A stretch of DNA of 64,000 nucleotides from Candidatus Poribacteria bacterium (GCA_002709695.1 PAQF01000047.1:1-64000), one strand, 5' to 3'. Positions 19,944-29,506 are shown, counted from the stretch's first letter. Notes: generated from the letters alone by a model not told the origin. Numbers and translations: made by a program.

Positions 19944-20719
19944 TGCAACCAATTGTTGATGTCCATCATCTAGACAAATACTTCGGCCGGCTACACGTAT
20001 TGAAAGATATTTCGTTCTCAGTTGATACAGCTGAAGTTGTGTGTATTATTGGACGTAGTGGTTCTGGTAAAAGTACTTTCTTGAGATGCCTTAATTTTTT
20101 GGAAACACCAGATCACGGATCAATTAGTGTAGACGGAGTTGTAGTTAATGCCAACGAAAGTGGACGTAGCTACCACCGCCGACTGCATGCGATCCGATTA
20201 AAAACCGGAATGGTATTTCAGGCTTTCAATTTATTTCCTCATATGACTGCTTTAGAAAATGTGATAGAAGGCCCTATTACAGTCAAAAAAATCAATCAGC
20301 AAGAAGCTGTTGAAATTGGGAAATCTAACTTGGAAAAAGTTGGATTGGCCGACAAGCAGGATGAATACCCATCTCGGCTTTCCGGTGGACAGCAACAACG
20401 TGTAGCCATCGCTCGGGCGTTAGCTATGCAACCTAGAATTATGTTGTTTGACGAGCCAACTTCATCACTAGATCCAGAACTAATTGCTGAGGTTCTTGAC
20501 GTGATGCAACAACTGGTTGAAGATGGGATGACCATGCTAATCGTAACACATGAAATGGGATTCGCCCGTAATTTTGCTGATCGAGTGATATTTATCGATG
20601 AAGGTCATTTTGTCGAAGAAGGATCGCCAAACCAGGTTTTCTCAGAACCACAGGATCAAAGAACCCAAATTTTCTTGAATGCTCTCAAACGTTTTAATCA
20701 AGCTGACAACAAATCATAA
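19943..20719 (+). CDS. Amino-acid ABC transporter ATP-binding protein (GlnQ/HisP type)
   Basis: A complete ABC ATPase. Walker A is GRSGSGKST, the Q-loop is VFQAFNLFPHMT, the signature is LSGGQQQRVAIARAL, Walker B is IMLFDEPTSSLD, and the switch histidine sits in IVTHEMGFA. Family and context make it the energy subunit of the amino-acid importer whose permease ends at 19943. A TTG at 19940 is in frame, but the ATG at 19943 shares its A with the permease stop (TGATG), a common coupling arrangement, and is preferred. The aminopeptidase gene follows after 14 bases. Confidence 0.95.
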   Translation: MQPIVDVHHLDKYFGRLHVLKDISFSVDTAEVVCIIGRSGSGKSTFLRCLNFLETPDHGSISVDGVVVNANESGRSYHRRLHAIRLKTGMVFQAFNLFPHMTALENVIEGPITVKKINQQEAVEIGKSNLEKVGLADKQDEYPSRLSGGQQQRVAIARALAMQPRIMLFDEPTSSLDPELIAEVLDVMQQLVEDGMTMLIVTHEMGFARNFADRVIFIDEGHFVEEGSPNQVFSEPQDQRTQIFLNALKRFNQADNKS

Positions 20720-20733
20720 AGGTATATAAACTT

Positions 20734-21909
20734 ATGTGGATAACTAACGGGAAACCAAAGCGTAGGGTGAATCAACCAAGTTTGTACTTAGCAATTTGTC
20801 TTTTATACTTGGCAATTCAGGTCGTCGCCGATAACGACAAAAGAGATCTGACTATTCCGACATCCCGAGTACGAGCACGAGCTATCGGAATCCAGATAGG
20901 AATTTATCAACCAGGAACATACAATGCCATAACCGATGTCGTTGGTGTCAAAGTAGGGCATATTACCTTAAATGAAGGGGATAGCATACGAACAGGTGTG
21001 ACGGCTATTATTCCACGAGATAACATCTGGAAAAACCGGTTGTTTGGTGCAAGTTACGCTATTCACGGAAACGGTGAAACCACTGGCATGGCAAGAATAA
21101 ATCAAGCTGGATGGATTGAGTCACCGATCATGCTAACCAATACTTTGAGTGTTGGTGCGGTACATGATGGTGTTGTAAGGCACACTATTAAACATTATCC
21201 AGATGACCATGTTATTCTTCCTATTGTAGCTGAATGTTATGATGGAGGACTAAACGATATCAGTGGGTTGCATGTCACGGCTGAGCATACTATTCAGGCA
21301 ATCGAAAGTGCTAGAAGCGGTTGGGTTGCAGAAGGGTGTGTCGGTGGTGGTACAGGAATGCGATGTTATGGATTCAAGGCCGGAATTGGAACATCTTCAA
21401 GAATTCTTCCTGAAAAACAGGGCGGATATACAGTCGGTGTTTTAGTTAATTCCAATGGTGGGCGTCGGCACCAACTCAAGATTGATGGCGCACCAGTGGG
21501 TCGAGAAATGACCGATTCCAAAATTCAAAGCTATCGTGATGGTTCATTTATTATCGTCGTAGCTACTGATGCCCCTATGGTACACCGTCAATTGATGCAA
21601 TTAGCTCAAAGAGCAACGCATGGAATAGCTCGCACGGGGACACCCAGCACTGTTAGTAGCGGAGAGTTTGTGATTGCTTTCTCAACAGCTAATACCATTC
21701 CTCTTAGACCCAAAAATGGAACATTTTCTATCAACATACTTGCTGATTACCAACTAGATGGGCTTTATCAAGCAGTGGTCGAAACTACTGAAGAAGCTAT
21801 AATTAATTCAATGACAACAGCAGTAACAACTACTGGAAGAAAGGGAAGGATAATTAAGGCTATACCTCTAGACCATTTACAAACAATTATGAAAAAATAT
21901 GGTCGTTGA
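20734..21909 (+). CDS. Secreted S58 (DmpA/BapA-type) aminopeptidase
   Basis: A 391-aa member of peptidase family S58, an Ntn-hydrolase fold that cleaves itself into two chains. An N-terminal signal segment (about residues 16-33) suggests export. Family landmarks are ITDVVGVKVGH, HGNGETTGM, LTNTLSVGAVHDGV, GCVGGGTGM and GIGTSSR; the self-cleavage serine of the family lies around this last stretch. Members remove N-terminal residues from peptides, some acting on D- or beta-amino acids. It begins 14 bases after the amino-acid ABC ATPase and is probably co-transcribed. A likely job is to release amino acids in the periplasm for the importer. Confidence 0.88.
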   Translation: MWITNGKPKRRVNQPSLYLAICLLYLAIQVVADNDKRDLTIPTSRVRARAIGIQIGIYQPGTYNAITDVVGVKVGHITLNEGDSIRTGVTAIIPRDNIWKNRLFGASYAIHGNGETTGMARINQAGWIESPIMLTNTLSVGAVHDGVVRHTIKHYPDDHVILPIVAECYDGGLNDISGLHVTAEHTIQAIESARSGWVAEGCVGGGTGMRCYGFKAGIGTSSRILPEKQGGYTVGVLVNSNGGRRHQLKIDGAPVGREMTDSKIQSYRDGSFIIVVATDAPMVHRQLMQLAQRATHGIARTGTPSTVSSGEFVIAFSTANTIPLRPKNGTFSINILADYQLDGLYQAVVETTEEAIINSMTTAVTTTGRKGRIIKAIPLDHLQTIMKKYGR

Positions 21910-22079
21910 TTAAACAAGCTCCAACTAGATGGCATCTTATAATTTTCTTGATAGTGAAGGCAAGCAATGCCATATGTCTGGAATTCCTTCTTAAATTCAA
22001 CAATTAGTTTGTGTAAAGAAAATTAGGGAGCTTTTGGGGCGATTTGCCAGCTGATACCAATTATTTCATTGCAAAGCCA

Positions 22080-22643
22080 CTACACAGAAAGAAAATTACC
22101 AAGTAGTTTTTTTCCTTCTATGGTCAAGATTGACTCAGGATGAAACTGTACACCGTAAATTGACATCTCTTTATGTTGGATGCCCATGATTTCCTCTTCG
22201 TCTGTCCATGCTGTTAATTCTAAACAGTCCGGCAGACTGTCGTTTTGAATGATGAGGGAATGATAACGAGTGGCATCGAAAGGGGAAGGTAGTCCTTGAA
22301 AAATCTCTCGATTTTTGTGGTATATCGGCGACGTTTTTCCATGCATTAATCGGTTTGCCCGAACAATATTTCCACCGAATACTTGACCAATGCATTGATG
22401 CCCCAAACATACACCCAAAATCGGCACGCGGCCAGCATAATCTCTAATTAACTGACAAGAAATCCCCGCTTCGTTTGGCGTACAAGGCCCAGGTGAAATT
22501 ATAATCTTTTCTGGATCTAGCTTGTTAACTTGACTAATCGAAATTTTATCGTTTCGGTAGACGATTAGATCTGCGCCCAATTCCCCAAAATACTGAACCA
22601 AGTTATACGTGAAAGAGTCATAATTATCAATCATCAAGACCAT
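22080..22643 (-). CDS. trpG: Anthranilate synthase glutamine amidotransferase component
   Basis: A 187-aa class I glutamine amidotransferase. The nucleophile Cys79 lies in GVCLGHQ and the His-Glu pair in FHPESI near the C-terminus; [13 protein letters not shown] is the family start. It supplies ammonia to TrpE for anthranilate synthesis. The ATG is 8 bases after a GGAG located in the end of trpE, and the gap between the genes is 5 bases, so they are translationally linked. PabA of folate synthesis is nearly identical in motif, but the linkage to trpE and the upstream attenuator favour tryptophan. Confidence 0.93.
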   Translation of the reverse strand: MVLMIDNYDSFTYNLVQYFGELGADLIVYRNDKISISQVNKLDPEKIIISPGPCTPNEAGISCQLIRDYAGRVPILGVCLGHQCIGQVFGGNIVRANRLMHGKTSPIYHKNREIFQGLPSPFDATRYHSLIIQNDSLPDCLELTAWTDEEEIMGIQHKEMSIYGVQFHPESILTIEGKKLLGNFLSV

Positions 22644-22648
22644 TGCTC

Positions 22649-24133
22649 TTACTCCAGTCCTAATTCAGCTAATTCAATAGCGCGGATAACAGTACGTGCT
22701 TTATTGACGGTTTCTTGAAATTCTGTTTCGTTGACAGAATCCGTAACAATTCCACCACCAGCCTGTACATAGGCTATTCCGTCTTTAACAATAATTGTTC
22801 GAATTGTAATTGCGGTATCAGAATTACCATCGAAACTAAAATATCCGACTGCTCCACCGTAACAACCGCGACGAGTCAGTTCCAATTCGTCAATGATTTC
22901 CATCGCACGTATCTTTGGTGCCCCTGACAAGGTTCCTGCAGGAAAACAAGCTCGAATTACATCAAAAGCGCTCATTCCTTGCCGTAATTTCCCTTCTACT
23001 TGAGAAACAATGTGCATGACATGTGAGTAACGTTCAATAGCCATCATTTTGCTCACATGCACTGTGTCGTACTCACACACTCGCCCCAAATCGTTACGCC
23101 CTAAGTCAACCAACATTACGTGCTCAGCTATCTCTTTAGGATCCTCAATTAGCTCTCTGGCTAAGGCTTCATCTTCTTTCGGCGTTTGGCCTCTGGGTTT
23201 AGTCCCCGCAATAGGGCAAGTTTCCACGATACCGTCTTCAACTCGCACCATCATCTCGGGAGATGCTCCAGCGATTTTCAGATTATCTCCCAATTTCAAA
23301 TAATACATATATGGAGATGGGTTAATCATTCGTAGTGCACGATACACATCAAAGACTTCGACAGAAATTGGCGTACTAAAACGTTGTGAAGGAACAACTT
23401 GTATGATATCACCTGCACCAATATATTCTTTGGCCAAATCGATAATCTTTTCGTAATCAGCTTTAATAAAGTTAGATTTAACTTCTGCTGGCTGCTGATT
23501 TCGATCTGCAACTTTCGGTTCCAAATTTAAAGGGTGTTTAAGCTTAGCAATTAGCTCATCGATTTGTGACGTGGCGATTTCATAGGCCACATCAACATCA
23601 TCTTCCACATGAGCATTGGCGACCACTTTAATTTGGTGGCTGACATGGTCGAATACTAAGATAGTATCTGTAAGCATGAAGCAACTATCAGGTAAATCCA
23701 GGTCATCTTCGGTTGAGTCGGGCAACTTCTCAAAAAAACGTACCATATCATAGCCTAGATATCCAACGACTCCTCCATGGAAACGTGGGAGCCCTTCCAC
23801 CTCAACTGGTTGGTACACTTTAATTAAGTTCTCTAATTCGAGGAACGGGTCTTCGCATTCTCGCTCAATTATTTGTCCTGTTTTAGTAACTTGGATTTTT
23901 ACCCGGTTTCCTTTGCTTTGAAAAATGAGAGATGGTTGATTGCCGAGGAAGGAATATCGTGCGGCTTTTTCTCCACCTTCCACGCTCTCCAAAAGAAACG
24001 CATAGTCACTTTTTCCTATTTTATAGAATGCAGATACAGGAGTTTCTAAATCAGCAAGAATTGGTTTGTAAACAGGAATCAAGTTGCCTTGTTTTGCTTT
24101 CTTTCGAAACTCATCCAAATCCGGGAAATACAT
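22649..24133 (-). CDS. trpE: Anthranilate synthase component I
   Basis: A 494-aa chorismate-using enzyme that makes anthranilate with the TrpG amidotransferase, the first step of tryptophan synthesis. The N-terminal region has LLES (residues 47-50), the feedback-inhibition motif of TrpE. The catalytic C-terminal half shows [28 protein letters not shown] and AGGGIVTDS. The ATG follows GGAG at 9 bases. Upstream lies a leader with a Trp-containing peptide frame and mutually exclusive hairpins, so expression is probably attenuated by charged tRNA-Trp. The later trp genes are not in this window. Confidence 0.95.
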   Translation of the reverse strand: MYFPDLDEFRKKAKQGNLIPVYKPILADLETPVSAFYKIGKSDYAFLLESVEGGEKAARYSFLGNQPSLIFQSKGNRVKIQVTKTGQIIERECEDPFLELENLIKVYQPVEVEGLPRFHGGVVGYLGYDMVRFFEKLPDSTEDDLDLPDSCFMLTDTILVFDHVSHQIKVVANAHVEDDVDVAYEIATSQIDELIAKLKHPLNLEPKVADRNQQPAEVKSNFIKADYEKIIDLAKEYIGAGDIIQVVPSQRFSTPISVEVFDVYRALRMINPSPYMYYLKLGDNLKIAGASPEMMVRVEDGIVETCPIAGTKPRGQTPKEDEALARELIEDPKEIAEHVMLVDLGRNDLGRVCEYDTVHVSKMMAIERYSHVMHIVSQVEGKLRQGMSAFDVIRACFPAGTLSGAPKIRAMEIIDELELTRRGCYGGAVGYFSFDGNSDTAITIRTIIVKDGIAYVQAGGGIVTDSVNETEFQETVNKARTVIRAIELAELGLE

Positions 24134-24191
24134 TAATAAGTCTCCACACCTTTGTTCCTTAGGGAACTCTTCTATTAACTAAATAAAAAAA

Positions 24192-24225
24192 AGTCGCAGA
24201 CATCACGTTTAGTATGCCTACGACT
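24192..24225 (-). terminator. Attenuator terminator in the trpE leader
   Basis: In minus-strand RNA, AGUCGUAGGCAU (24225-24214) pairs over 12 bp, two of them G-U, with AUGUCUGCGACU (24203-24192). The loop is 10 bases, and UUUUUUUAUUU follows (24191-24181). In plus-strand RNA the two G-U pairs become mismatches, so the structure is built for the trpE strand. It ends about 58 bases before the trpE start. GUAGGCAUAC (24221-24212) can instead pair over 10 bp with GUGUGCCUGU (24265-24256), which would destroy the terminator. Confidence 0.8.
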
Positions 24226-24251
24226 CATTTTCTTTGTGAGGATCTTGATTT

Positions 24252-24350
24252 TTATACAGGCACACTCCCGCTCCGATCAATGTGCCGCCAACGACTAACA
24301 CATACAATCACTTCAGTTCTTGATTGCCAAATACCCACCCTGAAAACCAT
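24252..24350 (-). CDS. trpL: Candidate trp leader peptide
   Basis: A 32-codon frame from ATG at 24350 to TAA at 24252, with Trp codons at positions 8 and 21. The second TGG (24290-24288) directly precedes GGCACAU (24286-24280), which can pair with GUGUGCC in segment 2. The stop codon lies right after segment 2. A ribosome stalled at Trp21 would cover segment 1 and let 2 pair with 3; one reaching the stop would cover 2 and let the terminator form. The ATG lacks a spaced ribosome binding site. A GTG at codon 5, about 11 bases after AAGGA, may be the true start. Confidence 0.55.
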   Translation of the reverse strand: MVFRVGIWQSRTEVIVCVSRWRHIDRSGSVPV

Positions 24351-24436
24351 CCTTGTAAAGATCGAATAAGAATAGCATAACCTGTAGTAATGAGTCAAGA
24401 CAGATCTAACCCAAGAATTATTATAATCTGCGAAAC

Positions 24437-24465
24437 TTTACAACCGCTATTTCAAGTGCTATACT
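24437..24465 (+). promoter_or_regulatory. Sigma70-type promoter for the DUF4159 gene
   Basis: TTTACA (24437-24442), a 17-base spacer and TATACT (24460-24465) form a good plus-strand promoter 42 bases before the ATG at 24508. A minus-strand TATAAT at 24425-24420, partly facing it, is a plausible -10 for the trp leader, so the two promoters may be back to back. Confidence 0.55.
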
Positions 24466-24507
24466 GCAAATTATGGCTATAAATGTAAGGATGGGTAAAA
24501 GTGTATT

Positions 24508-25365
24508 ATGGTAGATATTATAGAACATACACAACATGACCAACCAACCCCTAGACGCAGGTTTTTGAAAGAAACAATTAGCCTAACTACTTCGGCACTG
24601 GCGGCCAATTTGTTTTCCACCCAAACATGGGCAGACGGCTGGGCTCAATATGAGCCAAGAGAAGACGTTTATTATGGTAGTCGCTATGGTCTTATCGAGC
24701 ATCACCGACCATCAGACGACCCTTCTGGTGAAAAATTTATATTTGTGAGACTTCAATATCCAGGAGGAGATTGGTATACCAATGTAGTAAATTACTATCG
24801 ATGGCCCGCAGATCTAAAATTTTCCCAGGTGCTCTCCAGTAATACCTCTATCGATGTTGGAAATTACCAAAACCCTCAATATGTCTCAATCGATGATGAT
24901 GATCTCTTCGCTTACCCGTACATTTTCATGACAGGCCACAGAGGCATACGTTTGTCTAAAACACAAACTAACCGATTGCGGGAATACATCGAACGTGGAG
25001 GATTTATTCATGCTGAAGATTGTGATATTCGTCTCAACGGTGGGCGCGGATTTATGCGCCCCTCAGTTCACCGTTTGATGGGACAACTCTTCCCAAGCAA
25101 AAAGCTTGAGCGGCTTGATTTGAGTCACCCAATTTATCACACACTGTATGACCATGATGAATATCTTGGAGGTGACAAGTTCATCTATCCGTACGCAACT
25201 TACGATGAAGCCTTGATGATAGATGGTCGTATTGTTGTTTACTTTTCATCAACTGATTATAACTGTGCTTGGGAAGGACGCCCCTGCTCCCCAGGAGGAG
25301 AAGAACAACGACGATGGGCGTTTGAACAGGGAATGAATATAGTTGCCTATGCACTTAGTCACTAG
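24508..25365 (+). CDS. Tat-exported DUF4159 protein
   Basis: A 285-aa protein with a twin-arginine signal: RRRFLK at residues 17-22, a hydrophobic stretch, and a likely cleavage after TWA near residue 43. The mature part is a DUF4159 domain, with FVRLQYPGGDWYTNVVNYYRWP at its start, a FAYPYIFMTGH strand, LREYIERGGFIHAEDC and a conserved aromatic end. The function of DUF4159 is not established; the fold is related to class I glutamine-amidotransferase-like domains. Tat export implies folding in the cytoplasm before transport. It has its own promoter and no operon partner. Confidence 0.82.
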   Translation: MVDIIEHTQHDQPTPRRRFLKETISLTTSALAANLFSTQTWADGWAQYEPREDVYYGSRYGLIEHHRPSDDPSGEKFIFVRLQYPGGDWYTNVVNYYRWPADLKFSQVLSSNTSIDVGNYQNPQYVSIDDDDLFAYPYIFMTGHRGIRLSKTQTNRLREYIERGGFIHAEDCDIRLNGGRGFMRPSVHRLMGQLFPSKKLERLDLSHPIYHTLYDHDEYLGGDKFIYPYATYDEALMIDGRIVVYFSSTDYNCAWEGRPCSPGGEEQRRWAFEQGMNIVAYALSH

Positions 25366-25621
25366 AGTTGTCCCACCTCGATTTTATGTTCACTCCTCTA
25401 GAATTTCAACTGACTAAACGGGTGCTTTTTTCCTGCTTAAACTGTTAAGAAATAAATTTAAGTTTATAAAATATAACTGATTTTCCGAGTATTGAAAAAC
25501 TAAGCTCATTCAGACATCAAAAATTTATGCCTGCCTCTCCTGTATTATCGTCCTAATTGAAACAATTATGATTTGATCTTTCGTCTATTTATACAATAAA
25601 ACTATCAAAAGGATTCTAAAA

Positions 25622-26968
25622 ATGAGTAATTCGTTGCCAAATTCCCGCAGGTCACTTTCTCTGTTTCAAACTGACTTCACCCCTGCCGAATTTTTTGCAC
25701 GTCGCGAGAATATCTTTGACCAGATAGGCAACAACGCCATAGCTGTCTTACAAGGTGCATCTCCACGTAGCGAATTAGAATTGTTTCGTCAATCCAACGA
25801 ATTCTACTATTTATGTGGAGTAGAAGTACCTTATGCTTATTTACTTTTGGACGCCCGGGATCGTGAAACTGTTCTTTATCTTCCTAAGCGGAATATAGAC
25901 CAAGAACGCAGTGAAGGCCCTATATTGAACGCTGATGATGCTGATTTGGCAGTCCAACTCACAGGTGTAGATAAGGTGCGCAGGATAGAGGAGTTTTCAG
26001 CTGACATAGCAAATGCTGAAACTGTTTATGTACCAAAAGGGAGTGAAGAACTTCATAATCCATCGGATTTATTGAATACACACCCAAAAAGGGAAGTGTG
26101 TTTCATCCAGAGACTGAAGGACTCTTTCCCACAGTTTAAGATTCAGGATTTATCACCGATAATCTTCTCTCTTCGTACCTTAAAAAGTCCAAATGAGATT
26201 AAACTGATGCAACGTGCGGGACAACTTACCGGACTAGCAATCACAGAAGCAATGAGATGTACAAAACCTGGTATAATTGAATTTCAACTGAGATCAGTTG
26301 CAGATTTTATCTTTCTAGCTAATGGTGCAAAAGGGGGAGGATATCCTGCCATCATTGCAGGAGGTGCTAATTCATGGTATGGGCATTACTTTCGCAATAA
26401 CTGTGAGTTGCAAGAAGGAGATTTAGTTCTTATGGATTATGCTCCCGATTATGGATACTATACAAGTGATATTGGTCGGATGTGGCCGGTTAATGGTAGA
26501 TATTCAGCATGGCAGAGGGAGTTATACGGTTTTATTGTGGAATACCATAAAGCCCTATTAAAATTAATTCGACCGGGTGTCCTGGCTTCACAGATTATGG
26601 ATGAGGCCGCCGTAGTCATGGAGGACCTAGTCAATAGAACAAAATTTTCAAAAGATTACTATGAGAAAGCAGCTCGGAAAGCCTTAGAGTTTCGGGGGCA
26701 TTTATCCCACACTGTTGGTATGGATGTGCATGATAGAGGGGATTATCGTTCTCAGCCATTGGTTGCCGGAACAGTGTTTTCAGTAGATCCTATGATGTGG
26801 GTTCCTGAAGAGGAACTCTATATTCGTGTTGAAGATACAATCATTGTAACCGAAACTGGAATAGAGAATCTAACTCAGTTAGCTCCGTTGGAACTTGATG
26901 ATGTCGAGGTAGTAATGAAGGAAAAAGGTGTTTTGGAAAACCACCTTTTAATTTCATATTTCAAATAA
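25622..26968 (+). CDS. pepP: Xaa-Pro aminopeptidase-like M24B metallopeptidase
   Basis: A 448-aa creatinase-fold peptidase with an N-terminal AMP_N domain (residues 20-150) and a C-terminal pita-bread domain. By alignment with PepP the metal ligands are Asp272, Asp283, His363 and Glu404. The ligand that is normally glutamate (VEPG) reads VDPM here, so Asp389 or a nearby glutamate (PEEE, 395-398) must take its place. GHLSHTVGMDVHD is otherwise canonical. It should remove an N-terminal residue ahead of proline in the cytoplasm. AAGGA lies upstream of the ATG. It is a single gene with no obvious partner. Confidence 0.87.
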   Translation: MSNSLPNSRRSLSLFQTDFTPAEFFARRENIFDQIGNNAIAVLQGASPRSELELFRQSNEFYYLCGVEVPYAYLLLDARDRETVLYLPKRNIDQERSEGPILNADDADLAVQLTGVDKVRRIEEFSADIANAETVYVPKGSEELHNPSDLLNTHPKREVCFIQRLKDSFPQFKIQDLSPIIFSLRTLKSPNEIKLMQRAGQLTGLAITEAMRCTKPGIIEFQLRSVADFIFLANGAKGGGYPAIIAGGANSWYGHYFRNNCELQEGDLVLMDYAPDYGYYTSDIGRMWPVNGRYSAWQRELYGFIVEYHKALLKLIRPGVLASQIMDEAAVVMEDLVNRTKFSKDYYEKAARKALEFRGHLSHTVGMDVHDRGDYRSQPLVAGTVFSVDPMMWVPEEELYIRVEDTIIVTETGIENLTQLAPLELDDVEVVMKEKGVLENHLLISYFK

Positions 26969-27062
26969 AACGTAATATTGCCTCTTCGTTATGCTTTCAG
27001 CACCTAAGCTCCTTAGCTGCCTTGAGTTCACGGTCGGTAATTCATCGTACTCAGGAAAAATC

Positions 27063-29009
27063 TTAAAATAGTATTCTTTCTAGGGAGGCAGCTAAAGACC
27101 CTCGGATTCTTTTTTGCCTTAAGTTTTTCGATCGAAAAGAATCATTATTGGTTTGTGAAGTAGAATCTTTTCCTAACCTTTTGTTATGTTGTGTAGATGT
27201 GTTTTCTGGGATGAAATTCTTTGCTTTGATAATGCCCAGAAAAGCAATAAACATTTCATCTGTTGTTTTTTCACCCCACCCGATTGCTTTGGGTGGGTCA
27301 TTTGGATTACGGGGATTTGCCGCTGAATTATCGAAATGCCCAACGGCTTTGACAATAGTACCCATAGGCATAAAGATCGGTGTTTTATAATGGTAGCTAT
27401 CTTGCCAGTTAAAATCCCAATTCCTGATCCAAATCATTTCTTGTTGTCGACCATCGGGGAAAATTGCATCAACTTTCATATCAGTTCCGATCAGATGCAT
27501 ATGTGGCCCAACTGTAATAACATATATATCTTCTTTTGCTGTCCACTCGGCTTTGACCTGGTATTCGGATACACCTGCGGGAATTCTGAATTCGGTGTTG
27601 ATAGCAGCATCAACATACACACGCTTAGGATCCATCGATTTGCTGAAATATAAGCCAGCTTTTGACAGATCCCGTTCTATACGACCAGTTTTGTAGTAAT
27701 GGATTTGCAAGACGATATCTGCCCCCCTTGGGAGTAAGGCTCCGGTTCCTTCCGGTAACAGGTTAGGGGTAACGCCAGGGGCCCAACCACCTAACCATTG
27801 TGCGTCGAAACCAGTTCCCCCAAATCGCGAATATCCTGGTTTAGGATCTGTAGCATCTAATTCTCTTGCTTTTCCGGTTGTATCTAAATAAGCAATAACA
27901 TGATGAACTGTTTTGCGGTTACCTGGCACAACATCTATAGCTTGGACATACATGTCTTGGTCGAAGTTTGTTGGGATTACGAAGTGACGATATTCATCTT
28001 CACCGTCTGCTGGTACATCATAAGGCTCTGGCATTTGAACTAATAAATCTGGTTCACCTAAAAACCAAGAATTATCAAAAGAGCGAGAAATTGGAAGATC
28101 TACTTCGCGACCGTAAGGCATATCAGCATTTACCCATTCTGAAATTTTTTTAATTTCCCAATCTTGCATACGACGCGTCCTTTTGAAATCTCCATACCCT
28201 GGTTCAGGCTTCCAAGGAGGCATCAAATGGTTTTGGGTATAAGAAACTATCTCAGTTGACCATGTTTTGGTCTCTTCATATGTCATTAATGAGAATGGAG
28301 CCACCTGTCCTGGACGATGGCAGGACAGGCAGTTGCGTTGTATAATCGGCGCAATATGACGTGCATAAGTGATTGTATCGTCTGCCTCTTCAGTTAAATG
28401 TATGGTACAACCAAATGAATCTGCTTGGCAAACAGTGATTTCTTGGTTATTCAGCAACTGCTCCATCGCATTTTTCAGGTATTTCTCTCTAACACGGTTA
28501 GCGTATCGGTTATCATCAATTGGTCCATGGTATCTAATGACCTTTTTTTTGTCAATAACCACTGCTTGTGGCGTCATAGTTGCTCTTAATTGATTAGCCA
28601 ATTTACCATCAAAATCTTTGATAGATTGGAATAGGATTCCCATTTCTTTGACATGTTCGGCGATGTGCTTGGTCGTATCTTCACGGTTAGAATAAACCCC
28701 AATTATTGAAGCACGAGTATAATTTTTGTGCATCCAATTGAGTCTTTGCGTGTATTGTTTTGCAACCGGACATTTTGTTGAAGTGAAAACAAATACGATC
28801 GGCCCTTTGTGGCATAAGCTATCTATTGAATATAATTCGGATTTTATCGTTTCAATCATTAGATTTTGGATCGGATCTGACGGCAGTTTAATATTGGATT
28901 TTTCCCCAATGACATTATTCTTTTTATTAATTTTATGTGTCTTGGCTTTAGAGAAAAAACACATAAAAATGAGAATTATGTAAAAGATTGCATGTAGGTC
29001 TTTTCGCAT
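27063..29009 (-). CDS. Secreted fusion: redoxin, cytochrome c and copper type II monooxygenase
   Basis: A 648-aa exported protein with three parts. Residues 40-195 are an AhpC/TSA- or TlpA-like thioredoxin fold with a lone cysteine (Cys80 in STKCPVAKQY), so not a CxxC disulfide exchanger. Residues 215-300 hold a heme-binding CxxCH (Cys227, Cys230, His231) in CLSCHRPGQVAP. Residues 340-600 resemble the copper type II ascorbate-dependent monooxygenases, with HH (369-370), HYY (His437) and HMH (503, 505) as copper ligands. A signal peptide spans about residues 6-20. The combination suggests periplasmic electron transfer to a copper hydroxylase; the substrate is unknown. AGGA precedes the ATG. 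Confidence 0.85.
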   Translation of the reverse strand: MRKDLHAIFYIILIFMCFFSKAKTHKINKKNNVIGEKSNIKLPSDPIQNLMIETIKSELYSIDSLCHKGPIVFVFTSTKCPVAKQYTQRLNWMHKNYTRASIIGVYSNREDTTKHIAEHVKEMGILFQSIKDFDGKLANQLRATMTPQAVVIDKKKVIRYHGPIDDNRYANRVREKYLKNAMEQLLNNQEITVCQADSFGCTIHLTEEADDTITYARHIAPIIQRNCLSCHRPGQVAPFSLMTYEETKTWSTEIVSYTQNHLMPPWKPEPGYGDFKRTRRMQDWEIKKISEWVNADMPYGREVDLPISRSFDNSWFLGEPDLLVQMPEPYDVPADGEDEYRHFVIPTNFDQDMYVQAIDVVPGNRKTVHHVIAYLDTTGKARELDATDPKPGYSRFGGTGFDAQWLGGWAPGVTPNLLPEGTGALLPRGADIVLQIHYYKTGRIERDLSKAGLYFSKSMDPKRVYVDAAINTEFRIPAGVSEYQVKAEWTAKEDIYVITVGPHMHLIGTDMKVDAIFPDGRQQEMIWIRNWDFNWQDSYHYKTPIFMPMGTIVKAVGHFDNSAANPRNPNDPPKAIGWGEKTTDEMFIAFLGIIKAKNFIPENTSTQHNKRLGKDSTSQTNNDSFRSKNLRQKRIRGSLAASLERILF

Positions 29010-29506
29010 AATTATATTTCCTGCCTCTGATTATATTTTCTTGACGAATGCTCTTTGATTCTATTGCTATGATTCCAAATTCTTCTGATAGATGGAATTG
29101 AGAGAGATTTACTTTTTTTCTTAATCGATACAAGCATTATTTGTCAGCTCAAATTTGTTTAAAACCAACAGAAGGAGTCAATACCAAAATAAAGTTAACT
29201 ACAGCTGTGTATCTGGCTAAAGATAGTTTTGATTGGGATGTTCCATTTAGCAAGAGTATACGCGATAGCAATATCAGTGACTTTTTGAAATTATATAATT
29301 TTAGGAAAACAGAATGAAACCAATAGTTTATTGTTTCTGTTCTGTTGCTTTTCACTTCTACATGATATGACTAATAAAGCTTGACTGTCAAATTTTTTGG
29401 CCTGATCTTATTTACATAATTAAGCAGGTCAATATTTAAATGTTGATTAAAAAACATTAATCACATATCATGTTTTTATTCCAAAACTTGAGAGGTAAAT
29501 ATTAAG
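29010..29506. other. Divergent intergenic region, no gene seen
   Basis: A 497-base AT-rich gap between the minus-strand fusion gene and the plus-strand dehydrogenase. Two short minus-strand frames (28948-29133, 29149-29355) have no ribosome binding site, no family signature and poor composition, and were not accepted. No RNA gene or clear promoter was recognised. Confidence 0.45.

Noticed and set aside
24218-24307. 29-codon minus-strand frame with a hydrophobic stretch (LYVLVVGGTLIGAGVCLYK)
   Set aside because: It opens at a TTG with no binding site, directly after an in-frame TGA, and its stop lies in the terminator stem. The same bases are better explained by the trp attenuator, though a decayed small membrane-protein gene is not excluded.
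24308-24310. TGA read as tryptophan, joining two open stretches in the trp leader
   Set aside because: TGA ends clear genes in this window, such as the permease at 19943, so there is no sign of a changed code.
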